64,000 bases of DNA from Homalodisca vitripennis. Lineage: Eukaryota; Arthropoda; Insecta; Hemiptera; Cicadellidae. The DNA is taken from the NCBI RefSeq assembly GCF_021130785.1, contig NC_060213.1, positions 69,057,501-69,121,500 on the forward strand. The letters run 5' to 3'. The notes below the pieces were generated by a model. The model saw only the letters and a program-made list of their open reading frames with translations. It had not been told where the DNA came from and made no database searches. The translations under genes were made by a program, and so were the position numbers. Of the stretch, positions 22,231-35,746 are shown piece by piece. The first letter of the stretch is position 1; the number at the start of each line of letters is the position of its first letter.

Positions 22231-22584
22231 CTATTTCGAAAGAAAAGAGTTTAGAAGAGCAATGTTTGAGGGCTTTGTGTTTCTAATTGTTGTTTGTATG
22301 ATTGGATCCCGTGCTGTTTTGAGACCACTCACAATGACCTGTTCGCCATAGTGGTCTGAGATGGCTGTCTTGATCACAGACAACCGGAGGTCAGTGAAGT
22401 TAGATATGATGTTATCTATTGCTTTCGCTGAAGTGCTGGTTATTTTTGTTGGTGTGTGTATCGACCAGAAAAGACCAAAGGATCCCAACAAGTCGGTGAA
22501 ATGTTTCGTCAAGGGACTATCGATATCTAGGACATCGATGTTAAAATCACCTATGACGATAAATTTTCGATCCCTCCTTGTCAT
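22231..22584 (-). pseudogene. LINE endonuclease fragment
   Basis: Carries VIGDFNID, AIDNIISN and AISDHYGEQ, the central and C-terminal AP-endonuclease motifs. The N-terminal catalytic part is lost by the 5' truncation. Confidence 0.85.
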
Positions 22585-23059
22585 GTCAGTCAGATTTTTT
22601 TCAAATTTGGAAAATTAGTAAATCTGGCAAGTAAGCCTAATAGTATTAAGTGCTCAGGCAAGTCTCAGGCTGACATCAAGGGCATACATGACCCTAAGCT
22701 CACTCTTGTCTACGTGTATATGAAATCTCTATACAAAATTTTAAGTATATGAATCGAATATTTCGTTTTTTTATTTAGGTTCCGTAGCAGTATTTAAATA
22801 ATAAAAATTTCTGTGAGCTAAGGAGGTTACTACAACGCCAGACTGCGCTGATCAATTCTTGTCACCGACTTTAACATTGAATTTGAAAAATGGGTTTTAT
22901 TTCTTTACTCTATGTGAATAAATTTGTCACATATCGACTGTACTCAGTTTGTTTAAAAATTTATTCTGTATGTTTTTTTTTATTCTTTTCATCATGGCTA
23001 CACATTAGACCAATATAAAAATACCTTGGTAACATTCAAGCAGTGTCTATTGGGTTTAT

Positions 23060-23235
23060 GTGCGCCATAATCGGACTCATGTCGCTTATGTAGAAATGAA
23101 GGTTCATGCAAATCCAAGTCTAAAGGTAATTTGTTTTCGAGACGTCGTGCAGATAGACAGACGGATAGTCGGGCATACGAAAATGATATTTTTGCAGACC
23201 CACGAGTTATGGGCTTTTCACTGACGCTCAGCCAC
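23060..23235 (+). repeat. Dispersed degenerate repeat, fragment 1
   Basis: Shares TATRTAGAAATKAARSTTCATGC, a GAGAYRTCGT block and downstream words with 29110-29260, and in reverse with about 32335-32540 and 59040-59260. Family unknown; probably an old transposon noncoding region. Confidence 0.55.
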
Positions 23236-26200
23236 AAAATACATCCATAAGTTCGGTGGCCTTCTAATCATTATTAATATTATTAATTGGATATTTTTGA
23301 CAATTAAATTTTATAACAATAGGTGCAAATTTGACAGGTTTCACTATCAACCGTTAAAAACCATCATAATCCAAAATTACTGAAACAATACTTGAATAAA
23401 TATATACATGTGCATTTATAACTAGCTTTTAACTACATGTTTTCTGTTAAGGAAAAGTAATCGGTAGATGAATAGGCTTACAGAGTTTGACAGGGTAAAC
23501 AGCTAGATGGAGTAAACCCTACCTCAAACACAAACGTTTAGATTGCACACAACTTTGTACAAAGCAAACGCTTTATAACACATCAATCTTGTTTTATTAC
23601 AGTCCTGGGGTAAAACATTTCCATTGACTTTCGTTCCCTTTCACACATTAATATATTATTAGGAAAACATGGAGAATCTATTTGTGATGCTATTATAAAC
23701 TTTGATCATTACTTGTATTTTTGTTGCTGTAACATTCTGTCAGATCCTTAAAGCAATAGGTAAACTGTTTTACCATATTTAATTAGAAAACAAATATATT
23801 TATATTTTAATTTTACTCGTATACTGACAAATGAAACGGCTCCACTAGTCTTACATACATTAATACGACTTTATATTTCGTTATGAATTTATAGTATGTA
23901 TTGTGTGTATACTTATTTGATTAACTCAATTGTATTCGCTAATTGTTTAAATATTATAAATATATCTCATTTATATAAATCTATACGCAATTCTATTAAA
24001 ATAGGTTTAGTAAAATTGACTTATTATCTTTTTTTGCATAATATAATGATAAATTTAGTAAGTAAACAACTCAATTTAGTAATTGTTTGCTTACTACATT
24101 TAACATTATATTGTGCCAAAAAAGATAATAAGTCACTTTTACTGCTTATCTTTTTCCCGGTCAAAACAATTAGGTAGGCAGCTGGTTTGTTGTTAAACAT
24201 AGATGATTCGTAGCTTGAATAGTAAAAAACTTCAAAAATAAATCAATTCGACCAATTCAAACATAAAACAGTACTTACTGATCAACTCTTTACTCATAAG
24301 CAGATAGATGACTGTGTTGAAACAGATTAGATCAAAGAGCCTTCTTCGGTGGAGGGTTTAGCGAAAAAGGTAGAGCCCACCCCACTTTGAGTGTGAAACC
24401 CATGGCACCGCTTATGAAAAGGAGACAGAGCCGGTATCTATGTTGTAAATCCACGTTGATTTTGTGACATTTAAGATGCACTTTTGCATCACTCAAGCAA
24501 GATATTGCTATGGTAGCTTCCATGAGATTTGAATTACCCTATTGCAACTATCCAACAGTCTTTTCTAGGAATGTTGCAGATTCCCAATTTCTACTAATTA
24601 CTAAATTTAAAAAAGTTACAGTATGTTATTGATTATTATTCCTTAGAAAGACACACTCGATATTTTGCACAAAAATTAAAAAAAAAACTGGTTACATCTG
24701 ATTTAATTATTTTGGCAAACTATTCAAAATCTATTTCATAGTTGGAAACTTCATACCCCTCATAATAGTCTTCCCATCATTGAAGACGTAAAACCGATAT
24801 CGAAATGTAAAAGGGGCCTTAATCCTGGTTTAAATTGAGTCCTAGTATTTGTAAACTTTGAACAGGCTTTACACAAAGGAGAAGATGGAGGTGTTTCTTT
24901 GCGACAACTGAGTCTCCTTGCATGATGAATGTATTTATATGTACACAATATTCAATTAGATTTATAACGTTTTTGTACTTTATTATTATGATTATTATTA
25001 CTTCATATTAATATGCTGATCATTGCTATATTATTTGTCTTAAAGAGACATAAAGCAAAGGATGATTATTTGAATCAACTGAAAATTAAAGAGATATGTT
25101 CCAGTCAAATACAATAATATAATTGAAACAGATATTTACACAGTATTAACATAAACGTTGTGTATTCACAAAACTCTTAAAATTTAATCAGCTAATTGTT
25201 CAAACAAATAAATGTTTCCAGGAACAACTGATTTTATGCGTAATCCACGCTTGTTTATGTTATCTATATGAACGTAATGTAAATTATGTATAATTTATTA
25301 ATATCATATATAAAATTATTGTTGTGGTTGTCCCTATTATAGCTGTTCTATGTCAAATATTATGGGAACAATATTACTGTGGTTCTATTAATAAATAACT
25401 GTTGATAATAAACTTAGAATGTTAAATGCAAGATTCGCATCGGTTTATTTTTTATTTTTAATAAATATTTGTGTAATACATTTATTAACACTGTTAGCTC
25501 AGCACTATTAAAACTTGTCGCATTACTCACTTCTATATTTTGTGGTATGAATTTGTTTAAACAACATAAAAGTAACAACAAAGTATTTATAACTGTTTTC
25601 ATCATTCATTTCACTGCAACAAACGGCAATGACATTATTTGAACACTTTACTACAAGTATATTTTACTACTTTGTCCTAAGTTGATCAAACCGTATATAT
25701 AAATTGATGTTTTAATAAATTAAATTGATAACATAGTTTTTTAATAAGTCAAGAGATAAAAAACTCTACTTGGAGAAAGCTGAAAATAGAATGGTGAACA
25801 GTGAACGTGTTAAAATTGTTATAAGCTAATTTTCTTGAATATTTTATGCGCCGAGCTCTTGTATGACTAATGAGTAGTTTAAATCCTGTGAAATTCTTGT
25901 AAAGGTTTCCGTGTGGTTCACGCTAAATCAACATGTGTAAACTAGTTCAAATAGAAACTTATTTAATTTTCCTACCTGAAATAAAATGAGGCTATTCATA
26001 AATAAATATTAATTCGTGTGCAGCCCAGGACAAATCTCTTCATTTTTCTACATTTTTGAACAAGAACTGATTCTTTATGAACTTGGCCAAATTTTCATTT
26101 CCTTTTTTATGTTCACAATCCTTTACATACAGTTGAAATTAATTTTGAGCTTTATTGACGACAGTTAAAGCTAAAAGGATTAAGAGTGAGAACTAACATG

Positions 26201-29109
26201 TATTTGTATATTTTTAGTAAATAAGAAACGTGTATTAAAATTTGCAGTTTTTGAAATTACTTTTCCCAAGGACTCTTTTCCTGTATATGGATTTGGCTAG
26301 TTTACATATTAATCAATGATTCGTAATAGCAATTTTTGATCCTATTTTAGGAAATTCGACTGAAAAATACTGATCTCATATGTATGTATACATAATTAGA
26401 TTATAAATTGTGCTTCCAACGATAATTTTGGAGCGTTTAAAAATTTAAATAGAAATACTGAATACTGTCTGTAATACCATAAATATATCTCAAAAATGAT
26501 ATGGTAAATTACTATAAGGCTGTAATCTTGTAGCAAACTCTTATAAAAATCGGAGACATAAAAAATGGATTAAAAATCAATTTATATAATACAATTTATA
26601 TAAAAACGAATCCACAAAAATAGCTCAGAAAACGTCACAGAATCTTTAAAAATCTTTATTGTTAAAATAAAAAAATAAATGTATTAAAATAAGCTGAAAA
26701 TCCATTCCCTATTTTTCCTTACAATCAAGTAATTAAAGACGGAATTAAAATATTTAAAGAGAATTTCACCTGCTATAATTTCAAAAAATTTTATATATTG
26801 TAGTGCACTTCTAAAATTATTGTATTAACTATTTACCATTCGAGGAGCACGTACGTTTTTGGTAAAATTTTAAAAATTTCCACATAATTTAGAAAACAAA
26901 AAATATCTAAATTTGACCCGTGTTCCTTTATTTGAAAACATACCAATCAGTGACTTATGTTCACGTTTCTGCAATCGTACATTAAAATGTGCAGCTATAT
27001 TTTGATCATCTTCATATTACACAATTGCTTTACTAGCATGATTTTTTAAACGTACATGTATATCATAAATTTCTTATGTTACTTTGATATTGTATAAACA
27101 TTTCCATATCCACAGATACACAATATCAAAAACAACATAACAGCTAAACGTACGTGATGGGTTTTCAACAATTTCAACACAGTTTTAGCTATCACATGTA
27201 CTGCATTTTACCAATGATAACAGGTAAGTCTAAATCTCTAATGAAGTTTAAAGTTGTGAAGCCATTGAAGTTTTATATGGTACTTGTTACCTTTGATCAC
27301 CGCACATTTTAATATAATTAAGCTTATTATCAGAAGCAGATGCATAATCGAAAGAAGGTTAAATATAATCATTGACAGCAGAAAAGCTAGGCCTAAGCTT
27401 TTAACATTTGAGGTAAGTTTCGATTTACTATTCCGGGTTGTATTAGATTGTAGTTTAGAAGATAAAACTGATACCCTTTTTACTTACTTCTGTCAAACCT
27501 TTTAGTTCTAGGTATTGTCGAAGCACCAAGAACAACTATTGTCCCAAAAAAAAAAACAAAACACCTTATTTGTTAACAAACAACAATACAAACAATCAAT
27601 ATCAATAAACAATTACAATGCAAAACACCTGTTGTTTGGGTGATGTAGAAATATGGGGCTATAATACCAACACAAAAGGCTAACAATACTGATATGTTTT
27701 TCAAAAGCTTACTAAAAATATAGCGAAAATAATTATAAATTCAAAAAGCAATTTGCAAGTATATGGTTGTCTTAAAGTATTTATACAATTCAGATTTAAA
27801 TTGCTTAATGTATTTTTTTAGAATCCAAAGAAAAAATCAAATAAGAATTTTTTGAGACCTAATTACTTTTTATCCTCCAAATCAGTTACGTTTCAATTAT
27901 TGTGAGCCTTTGACAATCAGTGTAATCCATTACACTCTCTTTCTTTTCAATAGTAATGAAACTTGAATCATTAGTGTATCTTTTCAATTAAAAAGGAATA
28001 TATTTTTATAGCGTATATATGTTTACGGAATTCAATCAAACTCCTAATGACATTGTTTCATGTTAGGTTTGTAGACTAGACTTACAACTATACATAACAA
28101 CGTGTAACAATTATTCTTATAGTAGATTGCATAAGCCCCAAAACCACGAGACTTGAATTAGGCTGTGTATTGATTTTCAGGTACTTGTGATTTTGGAAGA
28201 AGAGATTGGGTATCAGCTATCAAAGTTAGGGGAGGGGGGAGATAAATTAACTAGACAGCTGTGTCTGTACAGTTAAGCTATCTACAAGAAACCCGAGTTA
28301 AATGCCGCACCGTAAAATGGTTAAATGCATGAAGTGGTCTTGAAAATAAATTAGGTAAATGTACCTAAATTTATAAACTGATTATCATTCAACTCCCAAA
28401 AGAATTCTAATAGTAGGTAGACTCCTCGGTGTGTTATTGTTGTACATATTCTATCAGAATAATAATGAATAAAAATACAAAGCCTTTTAAAACTAAAAGT
28501 TCATATTATGCAGTATGTATTGTTCGCTACAATTTTCTAAAGACGTATATTTTTGGTAGTGACAAACATTATCGAGTTCTTGAATAATAATGTATCATAA
28601 AACTACTGAAATACCGACATAGGCTGTGCTATCTTAACAGAGTATATTAGTATAAGTGCATAGTTTTGGTAGACAGAACTGTATAATATTATAGTTAGAT
28701 ATAATATTATATATAACTATAACTATATATTTCATAGAGATTACCTTTTTGAAACTTTGTAATTATTAAATAAATTGCTGACAAAGATATAAGCTAATGC
28801 TTATATAGCTTTTCAATACAAAAAAACGTAGAAGATTCAAATATATTAGCAATGCGGACAAGATTTTGCGAAGACTTTACCAAAGAAAATACAATTTAGT
28901 TTCAACTACAATTTACAGCACACTATTACAAGCAGGGTTACAGTACGCCACGTCACGTAACAGGTTTCGCTGAAGATGTATGAAGTATTAAAATTTATAG
29001 CTTATTTAATTCTTTTGATATCCTTCAGATGGACCACAGACAAATTACAAAGTTTGTACTTCCCTCTGGCCGGCAAAAAGGAATCGCACAGGCCTAATAG
29101 GTAACAGCT

Positions 29110-29260
29110 CAGCCAAATCTCATATAGTGACTTGCGAACTCAATGTTGCCTATATAGAAATTAAACTTCATGCAAAACACCAATCAATTTATTTTAGAGA
29201 TTTCGTAGAGATATACGTTGATAAACAGGCATAAATGACGATTTCCAGCCCCTCGAGTAA
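29110..29260 (+). repeat. Dispersed degenerate repeat, fragment 2
   Basis: Same order of words as fragment 1 (TATAGAAATTAAACTTCATGC, GAGATTTCGT, GGCATA), on the same strand. Confidence 0.55.
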
Positions 29261-29300
29261 AGTTTTCGCTAACTCTCCTACAATATTAGTAGTTAAATGT

Positions 29301-30536
29301 TATAACGACTTGGATTGTAGATATTAATATTCCAGAATATTAATATGTGAATTATCAATGGGATATCCAAGACGATATAAAACATTTTTTGATTAGTAAG
29401 CTCAGAGAGAATATTCAGTACAATTTATTACTAAATTGTTATCTATTAAATATTATCTGGTTTGTCTAAAATAAAAAATCACAGTTCTAAATCAAAATAA
29501 TGGATTTATTTTACACTGGTGAATTATTAAGTTCAAAGTTTCAGAATTTACATCACTTTATTTTCCACAAAGAATTGACAAACCGTTTAGTAAATTTAAA
29601 AGTTCCTTTGGCAAGAAATAAAAAATACGAATCAAATATATCAAACTAAAATCGGAGCTCTCTTCTAAAAGAAAATAATAAAAATTTAAAATAAAAATCA
29701 AATACCACTTGCAAAATAACTAAAATAAAAATGTTCACTTCTAAGTTCACTCAAAATTCAAAATAAAAATTTAAACTTCTCTATCCACTAGTTGAACCTT
29801 AACTTTCAAGTCTCTGCAATTCAGATTACAACTCCCTCAAACAATTATTAAAGTTCAATTAATTACCAATTAAAAATTCACAATAAAACGGTTCCAATTA
29901 AATATTAATACATTACTTCGTTTCCAAATCTCAATTAAAGATATTAACATTTTTTAATTTTACTTCACTTTTCTTGCAAGTTTGAACCAAATGTAACTTG
30001 TATGATTCTATTATGCTCTATGTTTAATCGAGAATTAATCATGTAGATTGCTCTGTAGTTTCTATGAATTTAATTTGTCCTATAAAAAACACAACAAAAT
30101 TAATTTAATATCAGATCAGGAAGACTATTTCAATAAAAAGTACAATAGATTTGGTGCTTACCTCAAACTCCCTCGCGGAAAAAAATTAAGAAACACGGCG
30201 CACTGTAATCAACTTAACTCACGAAAATGACCAAAAGAAGGGCGAAAATTATGAGCGGGCGCTTAAATACTTCCCTTTCCAATCAACTTTGCAGGACATC
30301 CGCGGTGTTCTCTCATTGGTCCAGCTGTATCCAACAAGGAGAACAATAGCCGTAACAAGACAAGTTCTGATCAATTCAAAGCAGTGAACCGCCTTGCTAA
30401 CAATTTAAAACTACCAGTACTAACTTTCCAAAAGATTACATATTCGTTTTTATCATAACTTCTCACAATCTAATCCAAAATTAAATCCCAATATTTCGTC
30501 CCCAAAATTTTCATTTAATTTAACTTTTAATTAAAA
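29301..30536. repeat. Dispersed repeat copy B (unoccupied)
   Basis: A full-length partner of copy A, uninterrupted by the LINE. It begins TATAACGACTTGG and ends in an A-rich stretch near 30536. The site equal to the LINE insertion in copy A is at about 30454/30455. It holds an extra block of about 125 bp at roughly 30070-30207. Confidence 0.88.
29309..29371. repeat. Terminal palindrome of repeat copy B
   Basis: CTTGGAT...ATCCAAG around ATTAATATTC/GAATATTAAT, as in copy A at 11515-11577. Confidence 0.7.
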
Positions 30537-33500
30537 ATAATATAATAAAATGTGATGACATCAGCAATCCTAATTTAGGCATACGGAAAATAGAACACAT
30601 ACTAGTTTTGAATATAAAGACAAAACGTAAATCAAACTTTAAAATAATTGGTTTAAAACTGTCTTTAAAAGGTATCACTTAGTCTATGAATAAATTCTAA
30701 ACCTGAAATCTGTTTCAGATAATCTCTGGAATTTGAAACAGTTTAAAATTAATTTTAACGAGTGGCGGATAGCTTATTTAGTGGGTTTAAATTTATATGG
30801 TGTATCTAGCTTTTACCGTTCTCTTTATATAAATATTGAACTGGTGGTCTGAAGCACCTTGTATACTAGTATATAACGTGCGTTTTAATTTACAACTATC
30901 AAGAAATCTTGGCATACAATTGCTTACATTAACTTATTTAAATAAGTCGCTTTATATTTAAATGATTTATAAATTTTATTCTATCAGGAGATTCACGTTC
31001 CCGATTCCACTGGGGATTGCAATATAAATCTAGTGGTGAATGTTGAAAATAGAGGAAGTGAGTTAGAGACAGGATTAATCTAAATCCCCATTCATTCCGT
31101 TCTGCGTAGACGGACATTGCTGTTTTATTAACACACGTGTGTGATTCATCATGCATGAACCGTAATGGAAAAGGTAATAATATCTCTTGTCAAAAATACT
31201 TTTTATTATTATCCAAACAATTATTAGTTTTCTATTTGTTCAGTATATAAACTAAGTATTTAATTTGTTATATAATTTATTAAGACTTCAATGGTAGTAT
31301 GAAATTCTGCATATCACGCTATAACCTAAAATCTCTTTTTACCTCATCAGCATTTTTTCTTGTTTATATTTGAACGTGAGGGTTAGGAGAAAATTAAAAT
31401 TATTGTATGTGAAGGTTTACTGTCAGATATTCTTATAGATAATAATATTTAAATTATAGATTAATAATTAGATATGATTATAGAATTGGAGAAAGAAAAA
31501 TATTATGATTTTAAATCATAGTAGCAATACCTTCAAGTAATTTTAGGTTTTAAATATTTTATTATAAATATAATATATTATTTTATGTGTAATATGGATG
31601 GTATTCAACATATATAACAATGCAATACTTCTTTTTAAATACTTCAGTCTCTTTATTGAAATATGTTTGTATACATATAGTCATGTATTAATATTGGGGT
31701 TGTAGTTTACATAGAACTTCAAACTATTAATACACTTATGAAATACGAAATATTAAATTAGTGAATATAGCTTTCGTTAGTAAAAATATTTACTTTTGAA
31801 CTTGTATACTTAACATGTACTAAATTTTAAGCAAATTAAAATACATTTATTTCGATAAAACGAAAGACATAATATGGCTACATGTTTATATAATGAATAC
31901 AAATAAAAATACTGCGATATTGTGATGCCTGCAAAGCACGGTTTGTTGCCGTGGATAACATTCGAGACAAACATATTTGATTGACGTCACAGAGATAAAA
32001 CGTTTCCTCTAGCTTTTATGTATTCTTGCTATAACAGCCATGCATGCAGATATTTGGAATATACTTTGTATTGAAATCACGAAGACGTATTAAAGCAATT
32101 TAAACGGGTTGTTGAATTCGTTGAAACTATAACAATCAAATGAGTCCATTTAAACTGTTTGTACGTTTTTTTAAGATGACCGACTTGAAATTTGGTACAT
32201 AGGTTTCTCTTAGTCCAAAAAAGAATTATACCGATTTTTTAATCAAAAGGTCAAAGGCTAGCCCATACGTCTATCCGTTCATCCGTTTGGCCGTCTATGC
32301 GATAACTCTTAATGGACAAATCCTACAAATGTATTACAGGTATTGGGTACACTCTTTTTCGGTTAAAATACATCATTCGAGTATGTCCGTCCGCACGATA
32401 TCTCGAAAAAGATCTGACTTGTGGAATTGAACTTGTCCATGAAGGTTCATTTCTATATTAAAAAAACTAATTTTGATGATGGTGCATGTCACTCCATGGA
32501 CTTTGAATGAGCGTTAGCGGTTATTTCACATTTATCTTATGATTTATTATTAGTCTTATTTCATACATGGTACCGGTAAGAATTTAGTTCAATAAGTACA
32601 ATCATGTAATATTTTTAAATGTAAAATGGTAACCTAAATATCTTAACACATACGTTGTCATCTTTTAAAAACGGAATGTATCAATAGGCAAGATATCTCG
32701 TGAATTATGTCATCACTGTTGGCTTTAAAATTTACATGAACGTTAATTTCTTGCAAGTACATACATAATTACATAAGTACATAGACATGTACACTGAAAA
32801 GAATAAGTTGTATTTTGGTGCATGTTAAGCCATGGAATTTAAATTATCGTCACTGAAACCTATCATTCTGCAGGTGGGCACTATTTCTCCTTTTTCTGTC
32901 TGGGGTTGTAACGATTTACTTATTCTATGATTGTTGGTTTGTTATGTGTTTGAAGGACAAATCTACAACGAAATGAGCTAAATCTTGAACTTTTGCGTGT
33001 ACCCTGTGTGTGTAGCCTATTATACTCGTACGCTGTACCTATCTCGTTTAATACCAAGTATTACATACTTTTGCAATTCAATATTAATTAATAGTGTTAT
33101 ACGTACCGCATATAACTACTGTTTTACTGACTTCACGAATCCCTCTTTCAAATGCTCTTAAATAGTTGATAGTCAACATTTCATATATTATTTTGGTAAT
33201 ACACAAGGTTAATAGAAGTAGGAATTAATGATTTTCACTTGTTCTGTAAAGTATTGATTTTTGAATAGTATTATACAGTAGTGTTAGGTAATATACGATT
33301 TTGGAACACAGTTGAGCTATAATTAATTAAACCGTTACCTGTATAGAGACAGTTACACCGGTGGTGTTAGTGTGTTCAATAACAGTGAAATTATAGCAAA
33401 TACTAAGTATTAGCAAGATATTCTACTGTTTTCTTCTTACTGAAACCCTTCAGACTGCCGTGGCCTTCAGATCCCAGAAGTCAAATCTAACAGTTTAGGT

Positions 33501-34607
33501 TTTCTATGAAGATAATTATGGCCAATTGCCAGCTTATAGATTATATTTCTTTTCTTAGAATTTATTTCGCATTTAACTACAAACTTTTAAACCTAATGTA
33601 TACTGATTCCCACGTCTCAACAATGTCTAACTACACAAAATAAATTCAATATTAGGTCATATATGTAACCTGGTATTAGCGATGTATTTATGTTATTTTT
33701 ATATGTAAATTTATTTGTAAAATTGTGTTGGCATTAATAAATAAATAAATAACAGGATCAACTTCGAACGGGCCCAAATGGTCTATTACAACATTTAAAC
33801 TATAAAATCAATATGTGTGTGTGTTTTCGTGTGTAGGGTAACCAAAAAAGGATGCAACAAACATCTGGGACTGAAAGTAATCATGATTCAAAGAAAGAAA
33901 TGTCATATAAAGATGACTGAAGAACTTTTTTCTTAATTTTACTAGCCAGTTATAAATATTTAAAATATTTTGGTGTGATGGCACCTTTAAAATTTATTAC
34001 AGGCAAAATTTAAAAAACATTATTAGTATAAACAAATTACAAGATAGTTTTTGCAGTTTTCATTGCAGTTCTAACAGTAGTTAAACAAAAAACGAGAACA
34101 CGTAAAGGAGCACAACAAACAAAATAAATTGAATTGATTAAGACAGTATAAATTCACTTAAACGTATAGTTTAGGTTTTAAGTTTCAAAATTCGTCAATT
34201 TTATAAAATAAATTACAAATTAACCATACTCTATTACCTATTATTTCTAGCCAAAATAATTCATTATACACATCTTCAAATTACACAATTATTTGTATTA
34301 TATCTCCAATAAGAATGTAATTAGTTAGAAAAGAATACTACAAACTAACAAAATATGTTCTTAATCTTATTTAACCTATTAGAGAAAAATCACAAAGTTT
34401 TGGAGACAATATTCAGCACTTACTAAACTTAGGTGCGAACAAAAACACGAGTTTCCATCTGCCTTCTGTTATTCACTTCCCCCTTCTCTCAATTACGCAA
34501 ATTACCCGCTTCTGTTGATTGGCGACAGTCAAACAATAAACTAATATTTTTCTTTTTACTTTGTAAGAAAAATGAAACACAATTATTAAAAACTATACAA
34601 GAATCTA
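30537..34607. other. Unannotated A/T-rich DNA
   Basis: Apart from dispersed-repeat fragments at 32335-32540 and around 32800-32885, no feature is recognised. The 4 bp before the LTR element (34608-34611, CTAG) are its left target duplication. Confidence 0.5.
32335..32540 (-). repeat. Dispersed degenerate repeat, fragment 3
   Basis: In reverse complement it reads ATATAGAAATGAACCTTCATG and then GAGATATCGTGCGGACGGACA, matching fragment 1 at 23090-23180. A further related piece lies at about 32815-32880 (TGGTGCATGTTAAGCCATGG). Confidence 0.5.
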
Positions 34608-34611
34608 CTAG

Positions 34612-35489
34612 TGTAAGACTTATGTAATTATTAGTAATATAAAATTCATAGAATCAATGTACAGATAGTTGTTGGAAAGGAAGTCTTGTATTACAATTCG
34701 ATACAAACATCCTCCGGATGTAACTAGATACGCACATCCGCCCAGACGCCGATGGTGAACAAACAGGAAATGCTTATTTGTAAAAACCGTGCGACAATGT
34801 AAGGGACAGCCATGCTGATATGGAAAATTGTTACTCACCAATTATGATGGAGAGATTTGGCAGAGGCGTGGTCAATGAGCTGGCGGGAGAAGAACATCAA
34901 AACTGAAGAACAAGGAGGAGAGGTGGAAGTCGAGGCCGGAAATTCGAAAACTGAAGTTCGGGAGTGCTAGTGTTGGTGTTCGTGTGCGGAAAATATCTCT
35001 AGGCGTAATAAATGTGATGTGAAATAAAATGTAAGTAATTTTAAGAACTTAGTATATTTTAGGGTTCATTAATCATTTTCAATTCCATATCTATTTAAAT
35101 GTTCACAATTTAGAAAATGTAAATTCATGTAAATGTTTAGCTATTTTAAAGAAAGTTTCTCATGTTAGTCCATGAACTCATTATTATTGCAACACTACAA
35201 AATTACTAGTAAATGTTATAATGAATTAAATTCAAAATAAATTGTAATGAATAATTTAATATTAAATATGTCTTCAAAGTATTAAGACATTAAGTTTTGT
35301 GCTTAATATGTCGATTGACGCAATCAATTAATCAATTTAATGAAATGTTGTCACAAATAAATGTGTTGGTTCATTTGAGGGTATTTGTACTGCCAATCTA
35401 ACCTATTATTAAATCCTCTCACAGCAACCCTTGCTCAAAATATGTCACAACCTTAATCTTAAACTAAACCAACCCTACAAAACCTTACA
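34612..35489 (+). repeat. Element 1, 5' LTR (878 bp)
   Basis: Starts TGTAAGACTTATG and ends ACAAAACCTTACA. No difference was found by eye from the 3' LTR. It contains AATAAA words near 35008-35029 and a splice-donor consensus GTAAGT at 35031. Confidence 0.96.
35031..35036 (+). promoter_or_regulatory. Splice-donor consensus in the 5' LTR
   Basis: GTAAGTAA follows AAAAT at 35031. In env-bearing retroelements a leader donor makes the spliced env mRNA, so this is a plausible candidate. Use is not shown. Confidence 0.25.
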
Positions 35490-35507
35490 TGGTGGAGACG
35501 CTAAAAC
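35490..35507 (+). other. Element 1 primer-binding site
   Basis: TGGTGGAGACGC starts directly after the LTR, and TGG is complementary to the CCA end of a tRNA. I could not assign the tRNA species. The leader continues to the gag ATG at 35747. Confidence 0.6.
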
Positions 35508-35746
35508 TCGATTGGCATTCAATTTCCTCACATGGGCGAGCACATAGTTTCATAGGCTAGGTATAAATTAGAACTAAATAATATTTATAAGAAAGTATTT
35601 AACTAAAATAGCCTACTTCAGTGACAAACCACTCATTTACCTAAAAGATAAATTAAATTTCCAATAACTCAAAAATATTTTCAAACCCGTAATTAGAGTA
35701 ACGCCAAGTAAACTAACGAGGTACGTCAATGGACATGTATAATTAA

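Larger units (their letters stand above)
19978..22625 (-). mobile_element. 5'-truncated, decayed CR1/Jockey-clade LINE
   Basis: A minus-strand LINE remnant. The 3' end is AATAAAACTATTATTATTATC at about 20000-19978. Upstream lie the conserved ORF2 C-terminus (about 20340-20170), RT pieces (21416-21150) and part of the endonuclease (22584-22231). Homology stops near 22620 inside the endonuclease, so the copy is 5'-truncated, as is common in target-primed insertion. Several frame breaks make it inactive. It belongs to the same broad clade as the LINE at 12548-18720 but is clearly a different family. Confidence 0.8.
22626..29300. other. Unannotated A/T-rich DNA with two dispersed-repeat fragments
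   Basis: No credible coding frame was found. The fragments at 23060-23235 and 29110-29260 belong to a degenerate dispersed repeat and are listed separately. A 93-codon frame at 23896 is built from Leu, Ile, Asn and Lys as expected of A/T-rich noise. Confidence 0.5.

Noticed and set aside
23896..24177. Possible membrane protein of 93 codons
   Set aside because: Hydrophobicity comes from TTA/ATT/AAT codons in A/T-rich DNA; there is no other support.
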